A stretch of DNA of 64,000 bases from Stereum hirsutum FP-91666 SS1 (Eukaryota > Basidiomycota > Agaricomycetes > Russulales > Stereaceae). Shown in pieces: positions 11,227-24,041 of the stretch. The DNA lies in contig NW_006763136.1 of the NCBI RefSeq assembly GCF_000264905.1, positions 353,934-417,933 of the forward strand, read 5' to 3'. The notes under the pieces are model-generated. The model had not been told where the DNA came from, searched no databases, and saw only the letters and a list, made by a program, of their open reading frames with translations. Made by a program: the position numbers and the translations under genes. Within the stretch, counting starts at the first letter, position 1, and each line of letters opens with the position of its first letter.

Positions 11227-13555
11227 AGTGAGTGTTGGAGAGAAGACGAGGAGGGTAGAGGGCAGTGTGTGTGCGGGTGTGTGGCCAGCGCGTGTACTCG
11301 TGTGTAAGTACTGCCTCAACCTGCTAAAGCGGAGACTGGGCGTCAAGTCTTCTATTTCAGGATATTTTAGTGTTTGTCAGGCAGTCCAAAACTACACTGC
11401 TGCTAATTAAAATAGCATAAGAAACGGCGAACTTCATTCAGGCAAAATACGAAACGATGAATGTGCATCAGGATACGAGGATTGCCATAGAAGAGAGCTC
11501 AGTGCGAAGATTAGAAGAACGCGAGACTGAGTCCCTGATTGCTCCAGGTCAAGGCGTATGACGGGATGCACACAGTAGAGGGCTCGTCTCGCCAGTATGG
11601 CGAACTCGCAAATTGCCAGCTATGTGAGAGGACAAGGCAGAGCAAGTAGTTTGTTCGATGACGCCTGATATATCGGATGCTGAGGTCACAAGACCAATGT
11701 TCCTTCCTGTTGGGAGAGCCTATGGCTGTGGAGATCTCGACCGTCGACGGATTGGACTGAATGTCCCATACGTTCTTCGGGAGTCCCCCAAGAAACGCAT
11801 AAACGATGATTCAATAAACCCTGGAGAAGCGTCATATCAGCCCACCTGACTGGTTCGAGAGAAGGTGCAGCTCGAGATTCACAAAAGTCTATAAAGGATA
11901 GCGGAGAAGACAGTTCGCAATATTCGTACTTCAAAGCACGTTTTATCGTATACGAGTATCACAAGGCCAGAGGGAGACGGTGATGGAGCATAAAGGCCAG
12001 ATATGTTCAAGTGAGCCTAGCAGGTGGTCGGTAGGTGCGTTGAGAAGTAGCGACAAGAGAGTAAGAGTCGCTAGGAACAGACTAGTGCGTAGAGTTCTAA
12101 ATGTGTTATAGCTGGTCCCATAATATAAATGCCTCTACAGCCACGCATGACGATGTGGACCGCTGTAGCTGTTGATGCGAGGGAAAAGTTAGGCCACGCA
12201 CAGTCGGAACCGTCGGAATCACAATTCAAGACAGCGATGCTCCTGTACATTCTACAATCGGACTGTCGTATGCAATAGTAGCACATATGGCGAAGCTTGC
12301 GGAGGAGGTACGCTGTGTGACTCGTAAGTCGAACACAGAACATCAAGTACGGCTTGTAGGAATGCACGAACAATCGACGCGTTTGCGTACTTCTGAGCAC
12401 CGCATAGCAGTGAGAACATCGTTTTTGAGATATTGCGTACCGCCATATCATGCCATGACAGATACTGAAAGAACTCACCTTCCCGTTGGTCCATGTCCTG
12501 CTCCGCCACTATTCTCCTTCCCAAGTCTATATAGTTGGCCTCATTCTATCGAGCAAATATGTGCTGAAGATCCATCGACGTGCCTGTCACACAACCGGCG
12601 TCAGGACGTCAGCAGGCGCGGCCAGAGGGAGACGGTAACTAAAACGCACAGTCTAGATCCATTATGACCATGCCACAATTCTTCAAGGAGTTCTCCGCAG
12701 CAATGAGAACCCAAGTAGAACAACAGCCTCCGAGAGGAGCAGCCCAGAGCCTCCCAGAGCATTGAGCAAGATTTCCTGTTAGTTGATACGAGGGCACCGA
12801 GTTTGTGACGAGTCGACTCCAATATACTGGCCTCGTCCAGACGGGTGGCGTTGCTTGCGGTGGGAGTGGGATCTAGGTGTGAGCATTGTGTGAAATATTT
12901 ATGGTTAGGAAGGAGGAAAAAATTAGACTAAGCTGGGAGGCTGAGCAAAAGGGAGACGGTATGAGACGCTGAATCGTTCCTTCGCAAGATTGGGTATGCG
13001 AGGAACGAGCGGCGGAGGGTTTCTCACGTGTTCGTCGTTTCCTGCCAGTGCCACAACGTCGCCACCTTTTGTCGCCGCTCTTCTCTCCGATTCTCTCGAG
13101 GGCCTTCTTTCACTCGTCCGCCGCTCCCAGTTTATATTTCCTCGTATAGCTCGGAAGTCTCTTGGCACCATGCTCGACAACGTCAAACCTCTCTGTAAGC
13201 TTTGGTGTTTGCCAGGGCTTACTCGCTCTCGCGGCTCGCTTCTTACTCCTGGATTAGGTCTGTTGCCGAGCCGGAAAGCTTTGCTTCCACCCTCTCGGCC
13301 TCTATATGTCCCACATAGCCCTCAGGTATCTTGTCGTAGACCTCTCACAGAGCCGGATCCAGTTCTCTGCACCGGCAGAAACGAAATCAATTTTGTTCTG
13401 CGAGCTCCGAACTCGTCCGGACAAAGGCAATATCTGTTCTGTGGTGGCAGAAAAGAGGATCGTGTGCTGTGTCTCATGCACAGGCCTTGACTGCCTAAAC
13501 CTCTTGTGACCCTGTGAATATCCCAAAGACCATGGAGTGCTGCGTAGAATCGACA
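11227..13555. other. Long intergenic stretch between NLR-A and the RPL34 pseudogene
   Basis: About 2.3 kb without a gene I can support. It contains the NLR-A promoter and 5' UTR and, near 13.54 kb, the left breakpoint of duplication copy B: similarity to the RPL34 region starts only about 10 bp before the pseudogene ATG (tagaat then acaatgacc in both). Several ORFs of 60-166 codons occur on both strands, the longest at 12990-13490 (+), but they lack good starts, splice structure or recognisable motifs. Confidence 0.5.
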
Positions 13556-14244
13556 ATGACCCAACGTGTCATCCTTCACAAGCGCCAGCCCTAAAACACC
13601 ACCTCTAACCGTCGCCGCGTTGTCAAGACCCCCGGTGGTGTTCTCGTCTACCAACACGTCAAAAAGCTCTCCACCGCTCCCAAGTGCTCTGACTGTGACT
13701 TCAAGCTTGCTAACGTGCGTCTCATTTCATCATAACATACTTGAAATTTACGAGTCAAGTTCTAACTATTGGATAGTTTGTGTGTTGGAGGCTTAGGACG
13801 GGACGCGAGACGGGTTATTGGTTGGACTCCATGGTGCGTTGTCGATTATTCATTTGGGACGGCTGGTCACGATTGACGGATGGGCTTGGTGGCATGTGGG
13901 ATATTGCCAGGTGGTTGCTGCGTGTATATAGGTCCCTGCTCTTCGCCCACGCCAATACGCTACCATCTCGAAGACGCAGAAGTCCGTCAGCAGGGCGTAC
14001 GGTGGCTCGCGGTGCTCCACCTGCGTGCGTTCGCGGTACATTGTCCCTACTCACTCATCTGTACTCCCTCGTCTTCACCCTCAGGCTTTCCGCCCGTCTC
14101 ATTTTCTCTGATATTCCTGTCCTACGTTCGAGTGCTCATCCTTTCGTCCTCCCATGCAGGGTTGTTCGCGCATTCTTGATCGAGGAGGCCAAGGTCGTCA
14201 AGACGGACACCTAGTCGCAGCAGAAATCCACGAAACGCAAGTAG
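13556..14244 (+). pseudogene. RPL34 pseudogene (duplicate of 5031-5731)
   Basis: All three RPL34 exons and both introns are present in order, so this is a DNA-level duplicate, not a retrocopy. Exon 1 starts ATGACCCAACGTGTC and has an in-frame TAA at 13592-13594 where the intact gene encodes Tyr. A second stop, TAG at 14212-14214, replaces a Lys codon in exon 3. The first zinc pair keeps its cysteines in a changed setting ([10 protein letters not shown]). Exon 2 is nearly unchanged (CSTC kept). Splice sites are kept at the first intron (gtgcgt) and altered at the second (gtacat). It cannot encode full-length L34; whether it is transcribed is unknown. Confidence 0.92.
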
Positions 14245-15149
14245 AATGTTCTTTGTTGTTGTTCCCTGTGTCTTTCCTTTATGCCAGCCTTGTTTTGAGT
14301 CCCTCCGTTTATTGTCGCCGCCGCTATGTATGTACCCACGCATCCACGCACATGCAATTACCATGCGTGAGCCAGATAATGCTGTTAAGCCTCTCGAACT
14401 CTGTGCGCTTGCGATCCTCGTCTTGAACAGGAGGTGGAAACTAGCTGTGCGGGCTCATTTGGTTTGCACGCGATCTAGAGTTGAGTCGCGGGCCGCAGAT
14501 GCTGCTTTGATGATGCCTCCAGAATATAGTGATATAGCGGACATAACGACGACGCAGTGCCAAATCAGAGGCTGAGACACATTTCTTGAATGTGAGAGGT
14601 AAAACTGGGCGACGCGAGACGTGTTGTGTCCCGTTTCCGGAAGAACAAAGGCTTCGTATTCTCATTCCCTATGCCGTACAATCTCCCTACTTGTGGTAAA
14701 GCCACTATGCGTAATGAGATCACAGTGCTCGTGATACACGCTTGAAAGTACATATAAGAATCAGCGATCCAACTAAGTACTGGACCTATTCGACGTGATT
14801 GGAGGAGGCGCGAACGGTGCGGCACTTAGGCAGTGACTGCACGCATTCAATATAATTGTCGTTGTTCGAAAGGACCGGCCGAAAAATAAAGCATCATATA
14901 CACATGAACGTTCGGTCAATACTACAAACCACAGGTCTCGGCATCCTACCCTCAACCTAATCCACAGCACTAGCTCGCGTTGGCTATTTCGATCTAACTG
15001 AACCCTCCATTGTCCGAAAGAGAGGCGACTTCGACTGACGACGTCAATAAAACACTGAAGGTCAGCAGAGTACTTCACACGCTTCAATGGCCGGGATCTC
15101 TCGACTGGGAAGACGGGGATGGGTGTCAACTCACGTCGTTTCCAGAGCT
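14245..15149. other. Convergent spacer, copy B of the duplication
   Basis: This is the counterpart of 5732-6700, lying between the RPL34 pseudogene and NLR-B. It keeps the relict downstream splice pattern: gtgagttgacaccc, then an acceptor before tgttttattgac. In NLR-A this could add a short last exon. In copy B a TGA lies upstream of the donor, so the pattern is probably non-coding. Confidence 0.5.
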
Positions 15150-18100
15150 TCATGTGTCGGGCTGTACTGTCGTCGGGGCTGCTTCTGCCTCCAGCGCCTC
15201 CGCCTCCTCCCTATATTTCGAGGCTTCCTCGTCCTGATCTGAGGCGGACAGGCATTGCGCTACTCGTTTAAGCGCGTTAATGAGGTGTTGTCGGAAGACG
15301 ATGGGCCTCTGCGAGTGAACTGAACGATAAAGACCGAGGCTCTCCTTTGCGGCTCGTAACGCGTCTTCCTTCAGTCCGAGTCCCGAGAAAATGATAGAAG
15401 AGTTGTACAGAGACCTAGCTAAATCATGATTTAATGCCTCGGGGCGGCCTTTGGCGAGATCTCGGTTGATATTGACCGCTTCCGCAACTGCGTTCAGAGC
15501 GTCCTCTCGATGACCAGCATGTACAAGACTCGCAGAGAGGTTGTTAAGAGACATGGCAAGTACATAATTGAAAGCATCGGGACGGTCCTTGGCGAGCGGC
15601 CGGTAGATATTGACCGCTTCCTCGACTGCTTTCAGAGCATCCTCTTGACGACCAACATCGCTAAGTCTACAAGAGAGGCCGTTGAGAGACATGCCAAGGT
15701 CAGGATCAGAGGCCTCGGGATGGTCCTTGGCGAGCTGTCGGCGAACATTGACTGCTTCCTCAATCGCTGTCAGAGCATCCTCTCGACGACCAACACCCGT
15801 AAACATGACAGAAAGGCTCGTTAGAGATGTGGCAAGGTTAGATGCCTCGTGATGGTCCTTGGCGAGCTGTCTGTAGATATTGACCGCCTCCTCAACTGCT
15901 TTCAGAGCGTCCTCTCGATGACCAGATTCACTAAGCATGTTGGAGAGGTTATTGAGGGACATGGCCAGCTCATGATTGAATGCCCCAGGACGGTCCTTAG
16001 CGAGCTGCCTGTAGATATCGAGTGCTTCTTCAATTGCTTTCAGAGCATCCTCCCGATGACCGACATCACGAAGCCTGTTAGAAAGGGTGTTAAGAGAGGC
16101 GGCCAGGTCAGGATTGTATGCCTTGGGACGGTCCTTGGCAACCTGTTGGTAGATATTGACTGCTTCCTCAATTGCTTTCAGAGCTTCCTCTCGATGACGA
16201 TAACTAAGCATGTCAGAGAGGTTCCTAAGACATTTGGCCAGGTAAGAATTAAATGCATCGGGACGGTCTTTGGCGAGCTTTCGGCAGATATTGACCGCTT
16301 CTACGATTGCTTTCAGAGCGTCCTCTCGGCGACCGACACCACGAAGGCTATTACAGAGGTTGTTCAGAGACTTGGCAAGGCCAGGATCAGATGCCTCGGG
16401 ATGGTTCTTGGCGAGCTGTCGGCGAATATTGACTGCTTCCTCAATCGCTGTCAGAGCATCCTCTCGACGACCAACACCCGTAAACATGACAGAAAGGTTC
16501 ATTAGAGATGTGGCAAGGTCAGCCTGATTAGATGCCTTGTGATGGCCCTTGGCGAGCTGTCTGTAAATATTCACCGTCTCCTCAACTGCTTTCAGAGCAT
16601 CCTCTCGACGACCAGCATGTCTAAGCCTGAGAGAGAGGTTGTTAAGATATATGGCCAGGCGAACCTGAATAGATGCCTCAGGATGGTCCTTGGCGACCTG
16701 TCGGCAGATATTGACTGCTTCCTCCATTACTTTCAAAGCATCCTCTCGACAATCGGCACGTTCAAGGGTCTCACAGAGGCGGTTGAGAGACATGGCATAG
16801 TCACGATTAAATTCCTTAGAATGGCCCTTAGCAAGCTGTCTGCGGATATTAGCTGCTTCCTCCATTGCTTTCACAGCATCCTTTTGACGACCGACATGTC
16901 CAAGAATGCCTGAGAGATTGATAAGATACATGGCAAGGTCAGCATTGGATGCCTCAGGACGGTCCTCAGCAAGCTCCCGCTGGATATTGACTGTTTCCTG
17001 AATTACTTTCAGAGCTTCCTCTCGACGGCCGGCACTATGAAGTTCGATACAGAGGATGTTCAGAGATGTGGTAAGGCCAGAATTGAATGCATCAGGTTGG
17101 TCCATGGCGAGCTGTCGGTAGATATTGACTGATTCCTCAATTGTTTTCAGAGCATCTGTTCGGCGACCGACATCACTAAGCCTGGCACAGAGGTTGGTAA
17201 GGGAATTTGCAAGGCTAGCATTGAATTTCTCGGGACGGTCCTTGGCAAGCTGTCGGAAGATGTTAACCGCTTCCTCAATTGCTTTAAGAGCAGCATCCTT
17301 TTCATGACCAGCCTCACCGAGCCAGGCAGCAAGGTTGGCGAGAGAGCTGGCAAGGCCAGCATCAAATTCACCGGGACAATCCTTGGCAAGCTGCCGGTTG
17401 ATATTGACCGCTTCTTCAACAGCTTTCAAAGCATCTTCTGGATGACCGGCCTTAGTAGCAATAAGAGATAGACCGCTGAGAGACCTGGAAAGTTCACGAT
17501 TGAATTCGGGAAAGCGTTTGGAAAGCTGTCGGTAGATATTAACCGCTTCCTCAATTGGTTCCAGAGCGTCCTCTCCACGGCCAGTATCCATAAGGATGCG
17601 AGAGAGTGAGAAAAGAGACGTGGCTATGTAACGAGTGAATGTCTCGGAACGGTCCTTGGCGAGCTGTCGGCGAATATGGAGGGCTTCTGCCATTGCTCTC
17701 AAAGCATCCCTCAACCGGCCAGCATCACTCAGACGATTTGACAACGTCTCCAGAGATAAGGCAAACCCCTCGGATGAGATGACTTGCCCAAATGTGGAGA
17801 TTCGTAGAGGACTGTTCATCTGAATTTGTTGGTGAGATTTTTTTGTCAGGATCAGATTTTAGAAATGGACTAAAGACGTACCATAATCCAGGACCTCAAC
17901 TCACACAATGGCGGGAATTCACCTCGTGCAGATGCAACCTCCAACCAAGAAATAAGGTATGGAGTGAATGTGTCAAGAATATTCAGATATTTGACCCTGG
18001 ATTCATCTGCTGTATTGATGATGTGATATATCCAGAAGTGACAGCTGTATGCAACGGCCTCTGGGACTTGAAAGGATGGAATAGGGTGGTACTGGTATTG

Positions 18101-20960
18101 ATCCCAAAATGACGACCAACCCAGTCCAGGAATCTTCTTACTCAGTGACTTTGTGAGGAGTTTTAGACATCGGTACCCGAGGGAGCGCGAATGTTCAGCT
18201 TCGTCAATGAAGTAATCCTTCGATCGGAGAGGATCAGTCAAAAACTCGTGAAGAGTGAGGTGTAGAAGCTGAACAGGCGTGTCGTCATCCTCAATGCTGA
18301 TGAACAAAGGCGATAGGACGGAGAGTGTGTCATCGATAATATCATCATCGTCCTCAGAGAGAGATCTTAGGCTCCTCTTTGACAGTGGCTCCTTTGCAGC
18401 GATAATTGTACCCACAACAAGATGATAGTCTTCCACAAATCGTTTGTTGGTCCAGTCATACGCAGAGAGAACCGTATCGTACAGCTCATTCATTATCTGC
18501 GTCGGTTTGAGAATTGTGACGTCCTGCGAGAGTATGGATTCTAGATTCCACTTCCTGTCTCTTTTTCGCAGATTGCCCTTTCCGATGAAGTCCATGACCA
18601 GCGAGATCCAAATGAAGAGACCTCCCGCTTTGCTGGTCAAAGCCTTGCATTGTTCGTCCGTGGGCCATGAGGGCCCTAACTCACTATAAGAAGCGATCTT
18701 CAGCCGCTGCGCGTATACATATGCTGATATATCTGAGTGGTTATCGTCCGAGCTAAGTTCAATGTTTGTCGCATAAACATGCGAATATCCTGGTAGACGT
18801 CGCATGAGTATATCCTCGGGGCGGGAGGTCAAGAGAATCCGATATGATGATGGAAGTTTGGGAATGTGCTCGCATAAAATGGTCAATAAATCACCACTAT
18901 AGTCAGAGCACTCATCCAAGGCATCGATAACAACGAGGATGCGAGAGGCGAATGTTGTAGCGACGTCAACGATCAGCTCGGTGAATTGGCGCAAAGGTTG
19001 TGCTGACGCAAGGTCTCGCTTGCGGTTAAGAATATCGCACACGGACGTCCTGTAATTTTGATCGTACCCAGCAAGATCGCGAACCAAGGTGCCTACGAAG
19101 AGTGAAGGATCGTTCCTTTGTTCGACTGTGCGGTCGAAAAAGAACGACAATACCACTATGGCCTCTGATGACGCATTGCGAGCGACCGTATGTGCAACGG
19201 CGGTTTTTCCTGCACCAGGAGAAGCGGTAAGCCACATTATGCTCGCTGTCTCGCTGTCTGCTCTTATCCACGAAGAAATACTACTGAGTAGAGAGGAACG
19301 TGTACCGTCCATGCAAGCGAGACTTGGGGTCCACGATGCTCCCCTTGCGGAGGGAAGAACGGAAAGAATCGCTTCGGTTTCGATGGTTTTGACTGCCACG
19401 AAGTATGAGAGATTTTTGTTTTTGGAAGGTTATAGAGGAGTAAACTAGAAGACTTACCTCGGTCACGTATATCTACCTGCACAGCAGTGTCGAATTCCCT
19501 TCTCACTTCCTTAACCCTTCTTTGACAGTCCTCGAGGCGGTTCCTCAAGCCGGTGAAGGGCCCAATGGCTGCACGTACTTCAAGTTTCTCAAAGAATCAG
19601 ACGGTCGAGGAAAACGATGAATGAAACGATCAGACTACTCACCGACGAAATGATGAGCCATGCAAGCATCGATAATGCACGCCCCTTCCTTAGTCAAGCG
19701 AACAACCTGAATCACAATGTTCTCCCTCCCTTCAATGGGTACTAAATCTCGGCAAGCAGTCGCATAGGCCAGCATCATCGAAAGATCCTCAGCAAGCTGT
19801 CGCGACTCTTCGTCTAACTGTTGTTGGGCTTTCGCAGCCTAAGAAACATGACGTGGGATGGGAGTTATGACGTCGAGATATTAAGAGTCCATATTCTTGT
19901 TTGAAGATCGTTCCACTCACCTTATATGCATAAGTCGCAACAGCCCAAGCTACCTTGATCAACGGATGCGCCTGTATCACAAACGACAGTTAGTGCTACC
20001 GCTAGAAGTCGCATGTGATAGTGATACATACCGCAGTAATCTCATCTCCAACCTTCACAAAATTGTCGAGCGCAGTAAGAAGCGCCCCAATGACCTGCTC
20101 ACCATTGAGTACCGTCAGTCCTCCGGCCAGTGCTTGAGTATCGGCTTCCTGGACTGCTAAGTCCTCGCTAGCTGGAGAGATCTTGGAAATAAGCGACCCT
20201 TGCTCCTCACGTGCGAGGGCCAAACGCGCATCTGCGAGAGCCTTCGCTGCAGCGTCTATACCCAGCTCGTTGATCGACGAAGATAAAACACTAGGCGTGA
20301 CGATTATTCGAAAGGATAACATGATCGGAGTCGCCTTAGGCTCGATGGGTATTAACTCAGCGGTTCGCGACTCGCTGTCTTCAACGTTTATGAGAGGAGG
20401 AATCGAAATCAGGCAATTGTACGTGGACTTGCCTTCTGAGAAAAGTTCAATGATGTCCTGTTCGTTTTCTCCAATAACATGAGGACGCTTCCACGAAAAG
20501 CGGCTCAAGCGGAACAGTCGTAGTTTCAATGTCGACGATGGTCGTAGGCGTATGCTTCATAAGGGATGAGAGGCTGCGAACTACGATCAGATGATTGGAC
20601 GCACAATCGCATCGGTTCCTCGCCCTCCAGCCACTTTGGGTGTGCCGATTTCTTTGCCATGATGGTCTTTGCAGGTGTGCTTCCAGTGATCGTGACCTCG
20701 ATATACGTGGTCGGCGGTTTCTTCTCGTTCAAACCCGATATCACTGCAATGTCTAGAAGAAAGATGGGACAATCAGAACAAGATGCTGAGAGACGTGAAG
20801 GCAGAAGACTGATACATACTCGATAATATCACTGTAAATCCGTCCATCGCCCCGTCTTTTCTAAGCGCTTTAGACGGTTTGTTGGGCCTGGATCAAAATT
20901 GTCAGCATGTCAGCACAAAAAATGTACGCACTAGACTCACTTTGCTAGGAAGTCTGACAT
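15150..20960 (-). CDS. NLR-B: C2-like / STAND N-terminal / NACHT / long TPR receptor
   Basis: Nine exons (20960-20941, 20887-20820, 20752-20605, 20554-20032, 19971-19921, 19838-19643, 19568-19458, 19392-17882, 17819-15150) sum in frame to 1765 aa. It is the duplicate of NLR-A with the same order: C2-like (VISGLNEKKPPTTYIEV, HPKWLEG); STAND N-terminal helices (AQQQLDEESRQLAEDLS); NACHT with Walker A ASPGAGKTA and Walker B ILVVIDALDE; RILLTSRPEDI; then 18 TPRs. The N-terminal segment that NLR-A splits with a 61-nt intron is one exon here. The donor matching the NLR-A GC site is a normal GTAAGT at 19457. The last exon begins at an in-phase ATG, as in NLR-A. No break is visible, so it looks functional although its RPL34 neighbour decayed. 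Confidence 0.85.
15231..17711 (-). repeat. TPR-encoding array, 18 units (NLR-B)
   Basis: Eighteen units of 44-47 residues (mostly 138 bp) share the NLR-A consensus. Units 9-10 and 14-15 resemble each other closely (SLMNLSVMFTGVGRR / SLTSLSVMFTGVGRR, then EDALTAIEEAVN), pointing to duplication of a multi-unit block inside the array. N-terminal units 1-8 are more divergent; units 9-17 are more uniform. Unit 18 is the degenerate capping unit shared with NLR-A. Confidence 0.88.
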
Positions 20961-22694
20961 GGAGCTGGATAAGTGGGTTAGCAAGACAGTTGGGGGGAAA
21001 GAGAACGAGGTTTCGGTGGTTGGCTGCGCCGTGCGGAATCCGATACAGCCCTCGCTTAGAAACCTGATTCACACCTGCCTTCATGGATGCCACGCCCCGG
21101 GACATCGATTGTGAAGACGCCCGAGAAGCCCCGTTATCCTCGGCATAACGAAAGGAACAGAGCGAGAAAAAGACCACTCTTCTCACCGTACTGTACCACA
21201 TGAATCACTGAAGTGAGGGTCAGATCACAAGATCGTCCGAAGATTAGTGCGCCAGGTGCAGAGCGAAACTTTGGAAAGGGTCAATTAGACATCGGTGTAC
21301 TGAGAATGAGCTCCAGCGACACCTATGCCAAGGTAACATCTTTCCATTTTATAGGATCGACTGTAAGGTACTACATAGGCAATACAGCACGCGCCATAAG
21401 GACCTGCCCGTTTATGGATCGAAGAGAACTCGCTCTTGCGGCTTGCTGAGCGCGCGCGAGAGACCAAGATGAAATGCCCAAGTAGCTGATCTCCAACTTT
21501 GCATAACAACATCCGCCAAAGGAAGATCATTAAACCTCGAGGTTTAGCCTCAGCGGTTGAATGCATGACTACTATAAGTGTCCAATATTTTGTTGAAGCC
21601 TGAAACAGCAATGATAGGACAACATCTTACCGCAAGAACGAGCACCAAGTAGGGACAATTCTCGCCCAGTGCGTATCCCTGCAGAGTAGTAAAGCGTTTG
21701 GTCCATACCCGCGACAAGAGGGCGGTAGCGAGCTGGCGACGAGAAAATGGTCAGGAAAACAGAACGAAAAAGAATACAGCGCCGAATGTTCCGGGCCCGA
21801 CCACCGGGCTGACCCGACCCGACCATTCGGATCCTGCCCTGTGGCAAGTGTGGCGACGAACATCCTGACCACACCAAACCCACACCGTGCAACGTTCTTT
21901 GTCTCGACCCAAACATCATCATCCTGCCTGGGTCGCTCGCGTGTTTTGCAACGATACCGCGTATCCAGCCGACTACACCAGACGATTTACTTATTATGCT
22001 GCTCACTTCCGAGCGAAAAGTTTGAGACCGTGACGCTCTGTGCGCATCTTGAGGGACGGAACGGCCGCTGCACAGTGCTGACCGTCGGAATAACAGCGAT
22101 TTGCAGAATCGTAGTCGCACCTCGATTTCGCGCAGAGAAGCTCTGCTCCACACGAAGCCTTACCCGACGGTCCCGACGGGGCTGCCACGAGCTGGGCCAC
22201 ATTGCTCTTGCAGGCCCTCAATGCACAATACGAGCTCATTGCGCATTGTCAATGAATGCCATTGGTATAGCGAGACCCCACGAGTCAGGGGCCCACTCGG
22301 CCAGATTTTTTCCAATACTCTGAGGTGGAATGCTACTCAGTGGTCAATTGTGGCCACGCCATTGAAATGTGCCGGGGGTGGCGTTCGCTTCTCCAAATGG
22401 CAAGCGGTTGCGTCAAGAAACGCTGGCCGCTCCATCAAGAGAAAAAGTGGGAGCGACTACGATTCTGCAAATTGCTGAAATAACAGGCGCAGACACAGAT
22501 GGTCTGGGGAGGCGAAGTGTTTACGCTAATTGAGCATGATTGAGAACGACAATGAACGTTTGAACACCCCACGGCGAAGGCACATATGGCAAGTGGGCAT
22601 GCAAAATACATCTATTCATACAATATTCTTCGTAATGTAGGCGCCATGACAATCAATGCGCAGAGATACATCTACACGGCAGGCTGGTGAATAC
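20961..22694. other. Intergenic stretch upstream of NLR-B
   Basis: About 1.7 kb without a supported gene. It should contain the NLR-B promoter and, at its right end, the 3' UTR of the 75-residue protein gene. The longer ORFs (for example 21572-22153 on the - strand) are Arg/Ser-rich out-of-family frames without splice logic. Confidence 0.4.
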
Positions 22695-23148
22695 TCAGTT
22701 CGAGAACTTGTCGGGTACGTCCTTGCTAAATATCCCAAAGAAAGTTTCGTCGTTAGCATCCATATCATCGCCATGATACAGAACGGAGGTGTGCGCGATG
22801 AACAACGGAGGATATATTGGTGCAACGGGTGGAGGAGGGTGTGAAAGGGAGTTAAGAAATACGAACCCAGTAGCTTTCTCGAATAATCCCCTAGCACCGT
22901 CAGTGACCTTCTCGTTGAGGTTCCTGTTCTGAGGGATTCCCTCCTTCTTCTCGAAGGCGTCAAGACCTAAGACGATGCACAGGAATCTCAGTACAATGTC
23001 ATGGATGACGAAGAGGGAGAGTCCAAGGCGGTAGAAGGAAAGATCACGCACCCTTGTCGGCGTAGTCCTCCTGGTTGTTGGTGGTGTTACCAGCCTGGGT
23101 ACCCTGGTTCAAACCCTGCGAGCCGGCGTTGTTCGTGAAAGAGTCCAT
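22695..23148 (-). CDS. Small hydrophilic conserved fungal protein (75 aa)
   Basis: Three exons (23148-23052, 22966-22867, 22725-22695) give MDSFTNNAGSQGLNQGTQAG, then QEDYADKGLDAFEKKEGI, LNEKVTDGARGLFEKATG and VPDKFSN. The pattern EDYxDKGLDxxEKK ... EKxTDGARxxFEKxTG ... VPxKFSN belongs to a small family I recall as widespread in ascomycetes and basidiomycetes and of unknown function. The peptide is highly polar, with no signal peptide or membrane segment. Composition suggests a stress-associated disordered or hydrophilin-like protein; that is inference. A good TATA motif lies upstream. Confidence 0.85.
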
Positions 23149-23230
23149 TGTAGATGAGTTATGTGGTGGGTGGTTGGGTTAACTTGAGTGATTGAGTATA
23201 AGTTGATGGATGGAAACACTCGCGAGCAGA

Positions 23231-23242
23231 GGGCCTTTTATA
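23231..23242 (-). promoter_or_regulatory. TATA box of the 75-aa protein gene
   Basis: The - strand reads ggtataaaaggc about 90 bp upstream of ATG 23148. The position and sequence fit a core TATA element, as often found for strongly or conditionally expressed genes. Confidence 0.6.
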
Positions 23243-24041
23243 CCAGACAAACCGCTCTACAGGGGCTGACGTAGCGAATCGAGGCGGAGGGAAGTGACAT
23301 CATCGTCCTCGGGGAGGAACCAGGCTGCCACAAGCAGCAGCGGGACAACCTGTTTCGAGAGCTTGCGGGCGATGTGGAGCGCCGCCAAGACTAGCATACG
23401 TTCAAGGAGATATAGAAGCCCGAAGGGGTGTGGAGAAATGATGGGAAATTGGAGATAATGACGCGTCATGGGTGGGGTACTTACGGCGACTGAAGAAATA
23501 AGTCAAGAATTCGTAGCCTAAGCTCCAGAGACTCGCAGTTACCAGTTCCAAGCGTACGTCAGAGAAAAGAGCACAAGAGGCTGGAGTTAACAAGAAAAAG
23601 AGGGAGGCACCGCATTCGACAGGAACATTGGAGGATGGGTGAGAGTTGGGCGAGAGCTCGAGGAACGATGAGGCCACTGAACCACAAGAACTTGGAACCT
23701 ATGATTCAAACTCCGCAAGCTCCCTGGTCAAGTGGCGGTGGCGCCCTTCTCCCCTATCGCAGCGTCTTTGTGACTTTTGACCGAAAGACTTTAGCGAATA
23801 TGAACGGAATAAGTGGAGGGTGTGTGCTATATTATATTTCCGCCCAGCAAGAAACCACATAGCGAGACACGGGCAGAAAGTATACATGCAGAGGTACAAC
23901 AATTCATCACAAACGGAACGAACCAGCGAAACCCAAGACAAAAGCGCGTCTGTCCATCCGCATCTGCAATCAATCAGAGCAAAGAGAGCATAAAAATCAA
24001 GAAGAAGAAAAGTCCATCTCAATACACCGAACCTCCAGACC
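23243..24041. other. Intergenic stretch with unsupported - strand ORFs
   Basis: Two overlapping - strand frames (23402-23677 and 23257-23469) contain hydrophobic stretches (ASLFFLLTPASCALFSDV; LVLAALHIARK), but the first opens only at GTG and no splice joins them cleanly. I see no recognisable gene. Confidence 0.35.

Noticed and set aside
15510..17307. Series of + strand ORFs with regular repeats
   Set aside because: Exact antisense of the NLR-B TPR array; the repeat period keeps a reverse frame open without implying a gene.
21572..22153. 193-codon - strand ORF upstream of NLR-B
   Set aside because: Composition is Arg/Ser-rich and unstructured, and there is no supporting motif or duplicate in copy A.
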